Shown: positions 6,195 to 11,030 of the stretch, one piece after another
Position numbering within the stretch: position 1 is the first letter of the stretch
How the letters are laid out: each line of letters begins with the position of its first letter
Source: Prevotella sp.
GTDB lineage: Bacteria > Bacteroidota > Bacteroidia > Bacteroidales > Bacteroidaceae
Reading direction: 5' to 3'
Assembly (NCBI GenBank): GCA_017428805.1
Contig: JAFRQC010000041.1
Location: forward strand, 1-11,576
DNA length: 11,576 nucleotides
The notes under the pieces: model-generated
What the model was told of the DNA's origin: nothing
What the model saw: the letters and a program-made list of their open reading frames with translations, nothing else
Database searches by the model: none
Program-made: the position numbers and the translations under genes

Positions 6195-6217
6195 CACACT
6201 GATAGCACTGTGTGCAA
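6192..6217. promoter_or_regulatory. Likely operator: TTGCACAC-N10-GTGTGCAA
   Basis: A perfect 8-bp inverted repeat with a 10-nt spacer starts in the -7 box and covers the predicted transcription start. A dimeric repressor bound here would block the promoter, so self-regulation by the TetR-type protein encoded 30 nt downstream is the simplest reading. It could instead act as a hairpin at the 5' end of the mRNA. Confidence 0.6.
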
Positions 6218-6231
6218 TAATTTATTCAAAG

Positions 6232-6240
6232 AAAGGAGGA
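6232..6240 (+). promoter_or_regulatory. Strong Shine-Dalgarno site before the TetR-type gene
   Basis: AAAGGAGGA ends 6 nt before ATG 6247 and fits the anti-Shine-Dalgarno sequence almost fully. Most other starts in this window have no such site, as is usual in Bacteroidetes. It fixes the start at 6247. Confidence 0.7.
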
Positions 6241-6246
6241 CTAGAC

Positions 6247-6837
6247 ATGTCAATATCAAAGACGAGACAGAAACTCGTGGATGTGGCCAGGCAGTTGTTC
6301 GCCAAGAACGGGCTGGAGAACACGACGATGAACGACATCGCCACACTCTCTGGCAAAGGCCGACGCACACTCTACACCTACTTCAAATCGAAGGAGGAAA
6401 TCTACTATGCCGTCATTGAAAGTGAACTGGAGCGTTTGAGCGACAAGCTCGACGAGGTGGCAGCACGCAAAATCCGTCCGCAAGACAAAATCATCGAACT
6501 GATCTACACTCATCTGAGTATGATCCGTGAGACGGTTGTCAGAAACGGCAACCTGCGCGCCGAGTTCTTCCGCAATATATGGATGGTGGAGAAGGTTCGC
6601 AAGCGCTTTGACGACGCAGAAATCGAACTCTTCCGCAAGGTCTATACCGAAGGCAAGGAGGAGGGCGAGTTCGATATTGACAACATAGATCTTGTGGCCG
6701 ACATCACCCACTATTGTATCAAGGGACTCGAAGTACCTTATATCTACGGGCGCATCGCACACGGTATGAGGGAAGAAGACACGAAGCCTCAGGTGGCCAA
6801 GGTCGTCTATGGTGCCCTCGGCAAACTCTACAAGTAA
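6247..6837 (+). CDS. TetR/AcrR-family transcriptional regulator
   Basis: A 196-aa cytoplasmic DNA-binding repressor. The N-terminal helix-turn-helix spans about residues 6-50, with TTMNDIATLSGKGRRTLYTYF (26-46) matching the TetR pattern that ends in LYxYF, followed by KSKEEIYYAVI. The rest is the helical ligand and dimer domain, with no recognisable ligand signature. It is the first gene of an operon with fabG 64 nt downstream. The palindrome over its own promoter suggests self-repression. Because the regulated partner is a ketoacyl reductase, an acyl or lipid-type effector is possible, but this is only inferred from context. Confidence 0.93.
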   Translation: MSISKTRQKLVDVARQLFAKNGLENTTMNDIATLSGKGRRTLYTYFKSKEEIYYAVIESELERLSDKLDEVAARKIRPQDKIIELIYTHLSMIRETVVRNGNLRAEFFRNIWMVEKVRKRFDDAEIELFRKVYTEGKEEGEFDIDNIDLVADITHYCIKGLEVPYIYGRIAHGMREEDTKPQVAKVVYGALGKLYK

Positions 6838-6839
6838 AG

Positions 6840-6870
6840 GTGAAAAAGTGAAAAAGTGAAAAGGTAAAAA
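6840..6870. repeat. GTGAAAAA tandem array between tetR-type gene and fabG
   Basis: Units GTGAAAAA, GTGAAAAA, GTGAAAAG and GTAAAAA follow the stop codon at 6837. With the A/T-rich rest (6871-6901) this makes up the whole spacer before fabG; no other signal is seen in it. Confidence 0.8.
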
Positions 6871-6901
6871 GTAAATCATCAATATTTAAATCGAAATCAA
6901 T

Positions 6902-7639
6902 ATGGGATTATTAGAAGGAAAGACAGCGCTGATCACAGGTGCTGCACGCGGTATCGGAAAGGCTATCGCACTGAAGTTCGCCGCTGAAGGCGCAAACATC
7001 GCATTTACAGACCTCGCAGTTAATGAGGAGACAGAACAGGAGATCGCTGCCCTGGGCGTGAAGGCCAAGAGCTATGCCTCGAATGCAGCCGACTTCGCCC
7101 AGACAGAAGAAGTTGTCAAGGCTGTGAAAGAGGAATTCGGATCGATCGACATCCTCGTCAACAATGCCGGTATCACCAAGGACGGTCTGATGCTTCGTAT
7201 GACTGAGCAGCAGTGGGACGCTGTGATCGCCGTCAACCTGAAGTCGGCCTTCAACTTCATCCACGCTTGTGTGCCCATCATGATGCGTCAGCGTGGCGGT
7301 TCAATCATCAATATGGCCTCTGTCGTAGGTGTGCACGGTAATGCCGGACAGGCCAACTACGCTGCCTCGAAGGCTGGTCTGATAGCCCTCGCAAAGTCGA
7401 TTGGTCAGGAAATGGGCCCCAAGGGCATTCGTGCCAACGCTATCGCCCCAGGCTTCATCGATACGGCTATGACTCAGGCACTCCCCGACGATATCCGCAA
7501 AGAGTGGATCAACAAGATTCCTCTGCGTCGCGGCGGACAGGTTGAGGATATCGCCAATGTGGCTACGTTCCTCGCCTCAGACATGTCGAGCTATGTCAGT
7601 GGCCAGGTAATTCAGGTCGATGGCGGAATGAATATGTAA
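6902..7639 (+). CDS. fabG: 3-oxoacyl-[acyl-carrier-protein] reductase (SDR family)
   Basis: A 245-aa classical short-chain dehydrogenase, the usual length for FabG, which reduces 3-oxoacyl-ACP with NADPH in the fatty acid elongation cycle in the cytoplasm. The Rossmann glycine motif TGAARGIG (12-19), NNAG (87-90), the N112 of VNL, and the catalytic S140, Y153 and K157 (YAASK) are all present, followed by IAPGFIDTAM and the C-terminal VDGG. ATG 6902 starts the standard MGLLEGKTALITG. Other SDR enzymes share this frame, so the substrate is assigned from overall resemblance to FabG, including the long MTEQQWDAVIAVNL and IPLRRGGQVEDIA stretches. It sits second in the operon led by a TetR-type regulator. 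No other fatty acid genes are in the window. Confidence 0.92.
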   Translation: MGLLEGKTALITGAARGIGKAIALKFAAEGANIAFTDLAVNEETEQEIAALGVKAKSYASNAADFAQTEEVVKAVKEEFGSIDILVNNAGITKDGLMLRMTEQQWDAVIAVNLKSAFNFIHACVPIMMRQRGGSIINMASVVGVHGNAGQANYAASKAGLIALAKSIGQEMGPKGIRANAIAPGFIDTAMTQALPDDIRKEWINKIPLRRGGQVEDIANVATFLASDMSSYVSGQVIQVDGGMNM

Positions 7640-7654
7640 GGCGGGCTTCGCCCT

Positions 7655-7682
7655 AAATGATAAATGATGAATGATGAATGTT
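7655..7682. repeat. AAATGAT heptamer array carrying the start of the next gene
   Basis: Units AAATGAT, AAATGAT, GAATGAT and GAATGTT run head to tail. The array supplies the ATG codons used by the pseudouridine synthase gene (7671 or 7674) and ATGs in the other frames. A short GGGC-TTC-GCCC hairpin (7643-7653) precedes it but lacks a T-run. Confidence 0.85.
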
Positions 7683-8345
7683 GTCTACGAGGATAATCAC
7701 ATCATCATTGTTAACAAACAGAGTGGGGAGATCGTGCAGGGTGATAAGACTGGCGATCGTCCCCTCTCTGATATTGTGAAGGATTATATCAAGGAGAAGT
7801 ATCAGAAGCCTGGTGCTGTTTTCCTTGGTGTCGCCCATCGGCTGGACAGGCCAGTCAGTGGGCTGGTGGTTTTCGCACGCACCTCAAAAGCTCTCGCCCG
7901 ACTGAACAAGATGTTTGCCGAAGGCGAGGTGCATAAGACGTATTGGGCAATTGTAAAAAATGCCCCTCGCACCAGCGAGGGGACATTAGAACACTGGCTC
8001 GTGCGCAACGAGAAGCAGAACAAGAGTTATGCCTACGACCACGAACGCCCCAACGCCAAGAAGGCCATCCTGAAATACCGCACACTCTCCCACTCCGACA
8101 ACTACACCCTCCTCGAAGTCAACCTGATGACAGGCCGCCACCATCAGATCCGTTGCCAATTGGCAGCAATGGGCTGTCCCATCAAGGGTGATCTGAAATA
8201 CGGTGCCCCACGCTCCAACCCAGACGGATCGATCTCTCTGATGGCCCGTCGTGTGGAGTTCATCCATCCCGTTTCCAAAGCCCCCATTGTCGTCGAGGCA
8301 CCCGTCCCCAACGATAACCTCTGGCAGGCTTTGGCTCCGAAATAA
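7671..8345 (+). CDS. RluA-family RNA pseudouridine synthase
   Basis: A 224-aa enzyme that probably converts uridine to pseudouridine in rRNA or tRNA. The catalytic motif HRLDRPVSGL (56-65) contains the conserved Asp59. Upstream is the beta-strand segment VVYEDNHIIIVNKQSGEIVQ; downstream are YWAIVKN and the family stretch LMTGRHHQIRCQLAAMGCPI. There is no N-terminal S4 domain, so it is shorter than RluC or RluD and closer in size to RluA-type enzymes; the target nucleotide cannot be told. ATG 7671 or 7674 is the start, because a TGA lies in frame at 7668. No Shine-Dalgarno is visible. It ends 13 nt from the convergent small gene at 8358. Confidence 0.93.
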   Translation: MMNVVYEDNHIIIVNKQSGEIVQGDKTGDRPLSDIVKDYIKEKYQKPGAVFLGVAHRLDRPVSGLVVFARTSKALARLNKMFAEGEVHKTYWAIVKNAPRTSEGTLEHWLVRNEKQNKSYAYDHERPNAKKAILKYRTLSHSDNYTLLEVNLMTGRHHQIRCQLAAMGCPIKGDLKYGAPRSNPDGSISLMARRVEFIHPVSKAPIVVEAPVPNDNLWQALAPK

Positions 8346-8362
8346 CTGTCACAACTGTCACA
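8344..8362. repeat. AACTGTCACAACTGTCACA, copy 1
   Basis: Two 9-bp ACTGTCACA units. The copy overlaps the stop codons of both convergent genes (TAA 8343-8345 and, on the minus strand, TGA 8358-8360). An identical 19-bp copy lies at 10204-10222. Confidence 0.9.
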
Positions 8363-8663
8363 CTACTGCTCTGCGCTTGCGATAGAGGTGAGCCAGATAC
8401 ACGCATCCCGCCAACGCCAAAGCAACGATGGCGATAGGCAGCAGCAACGAGGCTTCACTTGAGGCACCACCCGCATTGTCGAGAATCAACTGCGACTGGG
8501 CCACGCTGTCGGCAATAGCATCCTTGGTGGCATCGATCGTGTCGCTGACCGAATCGCGCACATTATTAATGGTGTCAGTCACCACAGACCTGTGTTGCCT
8601 AATCCGCTCAAGCCGCCGAAGCCGCTCTTCTGGGGTAATGGGTAAAACATCTAATAGAATCAT
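8358..8663 (-). CDS. Small membrane-anchored hypothetical protein, 101 aa
   Basis: A 101-aa protein of unknown function. Residues 1-25 are basic and helical (PEERLRRLERIRQHR). Residues 30-62 form three 11-residue units, DTINNVRDSVS, DTIDATKDAIA and DSVAQSQLILD, which should make an amphipathic helix. A Gly/Ser linker follows, then one membrane helix (about 73-93, LLLPIAIVALALAGCVYLAHL) and a basic tail RKRRAVV. The basic C-terminus suggests that the long N-terminal part lies outside the cytoplasm if the positive-inside rule holds, but the N-terminal part is basic too, so topology is open. It is the last gene of the minus-strand operon, 12 nt after the 111-aa gene. Confidence 0.7.
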   Translation of the reverse strand: MILLDVLPITPEERLRRLERIRQHRSVVTDTINNVRDSVSDTIDATKDAIADSVAQSQLILDNAGGASSEASLLLPIAIVALALAGCVYLAHLYRKRRAVV

Positions 8664-8675
8664 AATTCTTAAATT

Positions 8676-9011
8676 TTAATATGTGAATAACAAATTGATC
8701 AACAAAAACAACTCGCCCGTGAGGAAACTGATGGCATTGCAGAGCAGGCTGTATATCCAGGCCTGCCGCCACTCGCCCAACAGCCATCTGTAACAGAGCG
8801 TCTCAGTCAGAACCACCAATGCCTCGCCAACAATCAGCGTACTCCATCCGTCGCTGACATAGATGGCATAGAGATTCAGCGGCACGTTCGTCAGCACGTT
8901 CATCACCACCGAACCATAGAGCACCTTCCCGCGTCTTTCGCCCAAGAAGAGCAGCACGCCCAGCTCTATCACAATCGTCGCCAACAACGGCCATAGCAGT
9001 CTCATCATCAT
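8676..9011 (-). CDS. Small four-helix membrane protein, 111 aa
   Basis: A 111-aa very hydrophobic protein with four likely membrane segments (about 5-24, 32-53, 58-78 and 86-109). Unusual polar residues lie inside the helices, including Glu in segments 1 and 3, several Asn in segment 2 and Asn plus Glu in segment 4. The halves resemble each other: LGERRGKVLYGSVVMN in the first and LGEWRQAWIYSLLCN in the second. I do not recognise the family. It starts at an ATGATGATG run, 3 nt after the MFS stop, so translation is probably coupled. The exact Met of the three cannot be fixed. It may work with the MFS protein or be an independent small transporter; this is only a context guess. Confidence 0.75.
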   Translation of the reverse strand: MMMRLLWPLLATIVIELGVLLFLGERRGKVLYGSVVMNVLTNVPLNLYAIYVSDGWSTLIVGEALVVLTETLCYRWLLGEWRQAWIYSLLCNAISFLTGELFLLINLLFTY

Positions 9012-9014
9012 CTC

Positions 9015-10121
9015 TTACCAATACACCGCCAACAGATAACCAGGTATCAATGCCGCAGCCAGCAGTCCGAAAGCCAAGCCTTCACGACGAGGCAGCAGAA
9101 CGTTCGCCAGATAGAGTGTGATGGGCATCGTGCAGTTCATCAGGAAGATGCCCACAAGAAGCATCGGCTCAAAGTAGCTATTGAAGAAGATGCACAGCAC
9201 CACGCCTGCCAATATCACCACCAGCGACCTCCAGACACCCATCCATCTGGCAATCCATCCACCAGCCATCTTGCCCAGCATCGAGCCGACAGCAATCAGC
9301 AAAACCATTTCCTGCGTCTTCGTCATCCCACCTGAGAACACCTCGCTCACAAACGACCGACAGCATACGAAGAGCATCAGCGCCAGGATGAGCAACCAGG
9401 TTCGAGGAACGAGGAAGGAGGAATGAGGAAGGAGATTGCCATACTGCGTTTTTTCCCCTCCTGAGTAGGAGGGGCCAGGGGTGGTCTGATCTGACACATG
9501 ACTATTCTCATTCCTCGTTCCTCCTTCCTCATTCCTCGAAAAAACATTCCTCGAAAACACATCACTCTTCAAATAAACAATCCCCACCGCCACATACGCC
9601 AGCAGCAGTCCATAAAGCAACGCCCACGAGCGGCATATCAATCCTACGGCCAGCCCCAGCACGCCCGTTGAAACGAACACACCTAAAGCCCGTATGTCGT
9701 TGCCCGTCTTCACCACCGTCTGCTTGCCGCCCCACACGTGAAAAAGCGAGTTTCCTGCTCCCAACAAGACAGCCACCAGTATCAGCAGTCCCTCTCCGAG
9801 GCCTTCCCACATCAGGTTCGGAGCCTCTGCCATCAGCGTCGGGATCATCGCCGCACACGCCACCGCCAGCGTCAGCAACAGAGACGAGGCTATCAGCAAC
9901 CAGTGGCGTGCAATCATACGGTCGGCCATCATACCCGTCAGCGGCTGCGACACGAACGCCAGCACATTATACACCAGCACAGCCCCCATACTCACACGGT
10001 CGCCGTAGGCTCCAAAACGTTCACCGTAAATCTCCGCCAACAGGAACATACTGCAGATGCACAGCCCATCCACCAGGAAGTGCTGCACGCTGCTGAGCCC
10101 TATCAACTTCGCGTTTGTCAT
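9015..10121 (-). CDS. MFS transporter with a repeat-derived central loop
   Basis: A 368-aa membrane transporter of the major facilitator superfamily. The loop 2-3 signature region SQPLTGMMADRMIARHW is present, and there are about 12 hydrophobic segments. The GAGNSLFHVWGG segment in the fifth-helix region recalls fosmidomycin-resistance-type exporters (Fsr), but the substrate is unknown. The frame is open upstream to 10181; the promoter -7 box at 10159-10166 lies inside that extension, so ATG 10121 (MTNAKLIGLSSVQHF) is the likely start. Between helices 6 and 7, about 50 residues, from VFSRNVFSRNEEGG to LVPRT, are encoded by tandem repeats and a palindrome instead of ordinary MFS loop. The frame stays open through them. 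First gene of a three-gene minus-strand operon. Confidence 0.88.
   Translation of the reverse strand: MTNAKLIGLSSVQHFLVDGLCICSMFLLAEIYGERFGAYGDRVSMGAVLVYNVLAFVSQPLTGMMADRMIARHWLLIASSLLLTLAVACAAMIPTLMAEAPNLMWEGLGEGLLILVAVLLGAGNSLFHVWGGKQTVVKTGNDIRALGVFVSTGVLGLAVGLICRSWALLYGLLLAYVAVGIVYLKSDVFSRNVFSRNEEGGTRNENSHVSDQTTPGPSYSGGEKTQYGNLLPHSSFLVPRTWLLILALMLFVCCRSFVSEVFSGGMTKTQEMVLLIAVGSMLGKMAGGWIARWMGVWRSLVVILAGVVLCIFFNSYFEPMLLVGIFLMNCTMPITLYLANVLLPRREGLAFGLLAAALIPGYLLAVYW
9404..9434. repeat. GAGGAAN heptamer array, first arm in the MFS gene
   Basis: On the plus strand: GAGGAAC, GAGGAAG, GAGGAAT, GAGGAAG and a partial GAG. It forms an inverted pair with the array at 9504-9537. Confidence 0.9.
9455..9474. 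repeat. GC-rich palindrome in the MFS gene
   Basis: CCCCTCCT-GAGT-AGGAGGGG has an 8-bp perfect stem and a 4-nt loop, followed by CCAGGGGTGGTC. It lies near the middle of the two inverted heptamer arms. It encodes part of TPGPSYSGGEK. From memory, similar GGAGGGG/CCCCTCC units with a GGGGTGGTC tail are dispersed in other Bacteroidetes genomes. A terminator is unlikely: on the coding strand A residues follow it, not T. Confidence 0.8.
9504..9537. repeat. GAGGAAN heptamer array, second arm (inverted)
   Basis: On the plus strand four xTTCCTC units run from 9510 to 9537 after ATTCTC. Read on the coding strand they give GAGGAAT, GAGGAAG, GAGGAAC, GAGGAAT and GAGAAT, encoding NEEGGTRNEN. Positions 9504-9530 match mutS2 2953-2979. 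Confidence 0.9.
9531..9560. repeat. 15-bp tandem duplication in the MFS gene
   Basis: ATTCCTCGAAAAAAC (9531-9545) and ATTCCTCGAAAACAC (9546-9560) differ at one base. On the coding strand they encode VFSRN twice. The duplication overlaps the edge of the heptamer arm. Confidence 0.88.
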
Positions 10122-10158
10122 ATCGTTGTCCGTTTTGTCGCTGAAAGATTTGTCTCTG

Positions 10159-10190
10159 CAAAAGTACGAACTTATTCCCAAACCACCAAC
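10159..10190 (-). promoter_or_regulatory. Promoter of the MFS operon
   Basis: On the minus strand TACTTTTG (complement of 10159-10166) is preceded at 20 nt by GTTG (complement of 10187-10190), a one-base variant of TTTG. Transcription would start about 30 nt before ATG 10121, which supports that start codon. Confidence 0.75.
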
Positions 10191-10203
10191 ATTTCCGCAA
10201 AAA

Positions 10204-10222
10204 AACTGTCACAACTGTCACA
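10204..10222. repeat. AACTGTCACAACTGTCACA, copy 2
   Basis: Identical over 19 bp to 8344-8362 and in the same orientation. It lies just upstream of the MFS operon promoter, so the two copies bracket the whole operon. The rest of this spacer (10223-10263) shows no further signal. Confidence 0.9.
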
Positions 10223-10267
10223 GCTCGGCTATTTTGCCGCTTTCAAAGAAAGAACTTCCCTCAAATC

Positions 10268-10299
10268 CTTGCACTTTTCAAAAATATTACCTATCTTTG
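10268..10299 (+). promoter_or_regulatory. Promoter of the formate/nitrite-type channel gene
   Basis: CTTG at 10268-10271, a 20-nt gap and TATCTTTG at 10292-10299. The surrounding sequence, AAATCCTTGCAC before and CCTATCTTTGCA at the end, is closely matched by the promoter at 10968-10999. Confidence 0.78.
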
Positions 10300-10320
10300 C
10301 ACCATTAATCATCTACGAAT

Positions 10321-10941
10321 ATGCAAAAAATGCTTCGTGAAACCTTCCCGCTGGCCATCCTCGCCGGCATCTGCATCTCCATCGGATGCGTGGTCAACCT
10401 GCGTGTAGGCGGCGTCGCCGGTGCCGTTCTCTTCGCCTTCGGTCTCACCACCGTCGTCTATTACGGTCTCAAACTCTATACAGGCACAGCAGGCTTCATC
10501 CGCCGTCAGGGTGACTGGACTATGCTCTGCGTCGTACTCCTGGGCAACATCGTGGGCTGTCTGCTCTCCGCCTGGATGATTGCCTACGCCCAGCCCGACT
10601 GCATCGAACCCGCCTCAAAGATCCTCGCCGGACGGCTGGCGAAAGGTCCCTGGGCGTGTTTCCTGCTGGCCATCGGCTGCGGATTCATTATGACCACCGC
10701 CGTCGAGTTCGCCCGTAAGGGTAAGATGCTGCCGCTGATCCTCGGCGTGCCCGTCTTCATCCTCTGTGGCTTCGCCCACTCCATCGCCGACGCCTTCTAT
10801 TTCCTCGTCTCCCCAGCCGCCCAGCTCCTCCAGTCCGACGTCCTCATCGTCTATCTCAGCGAGGTCCTCGGCAACTTCGTCGGCTGCAACCTCTACCGCT
10901 GGACGCTCTTCTTCAAGCCCGAGGATGAAATACCATTCTAA
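10321..10941 (+). CDS. Formate/nitrite transporter (FNT) family channel
   Basis: A 206-aa integral membrane protein of the FNT family, pentameric channels that pass small monovalent anions such as formate, nitrite or hydrosulfide. Recognisable parts are LYTGTAGF (52-59) for the loop in helix 2, LLGNIVGC (73-80), the helix with CGFIMTTAVEFAR (120-132), ILCGFAHSIADAF (147-159) with the conserved pore His153, and VLGNFVGC (182-189). Six membrane segments fit the family. At 206 aa it is shorter than E. coli FocA (about 285 aa), lacking long termini. The anion cannot be told from sequence alone; in an anaerobic Bacteroidales host formate is a reasonable guess. ATG 10321 follows its own promoter by about 15 nt of leader. 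Upstream neighbours are divergent, and the next gene has its own promoter. Confidence 0.9.
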   Translation: MQKMLRETFPLAILAGICISIGCVVNLRVGGVAGAVLFAFGLTTVVYYGLKLYTGTAGFIRRQGDWTMLCVVLLGNIVGCLLSAWMIAYAQPDCIEPASKILAGRLAKGPWACFLLAIGCGFIMTTAVEFARKGKMLPLILGVPVFILCGFAHSIADAFYFLVSPAAQLLQSDVLIVYLSEVLGNFVGCNLYRWTLFFKPEDEIPF

Positions 10942-10967
10942 CAAGAGAAGAATTATCCTCCGAAATC

Positions 10968-10999
10968 CTTGCACGATTCAGAATGTTTCCCTATCTTTG
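10968..10999 (+). promoter_or_regulatory. Promoter of the secreted protein gene
   Basis: CTTG at 10968-10971, a 20-nt gap and TATCTTTG at 10992-10999, followed by an A/T-rich leader of about 25 nt to ATG 11031. The segment resembles the FNT promoter well beyond the two boxes. Confidence 0.78.
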
Positions 11000-11030
11000 C
11001 AGACAAACTATTATTAAAACGAATAATAAG

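Noticed and set aside
6256..6882. Long minus-strand open frame opposite the TetR-type gene (208 codons)
   Set aside because: It is antisense to a clear TetR-family gene with promoter and Shine-Dalgarno, and has no family features of its own.
7643..7653. GGGC-TTC-GCCC as a terminator after fabG
   Set aside because: The stem is only 4 bp and no T-run follows; the next gene is most likely in the same operon.
9455..9474. GC-rich palindrome as an intrinsic terminator
   Set aside because: On the coding strand it is followed by A residues, and it lies within an open MFS frame.
10122..10181. N-terminal extension of the MFS protein from 10181
   Set aside because: The operon's -7 box (10159-10166) lies inside it, so it would not be transcribed; ATG 10121 gives a normal MFS N-terminus.
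1239..10222. Short tandem arrays as a CRISPR array
   Set aside because: The units are 7-9 bp, directly adjacent with no spacers, and scattered; no cas genes are present.
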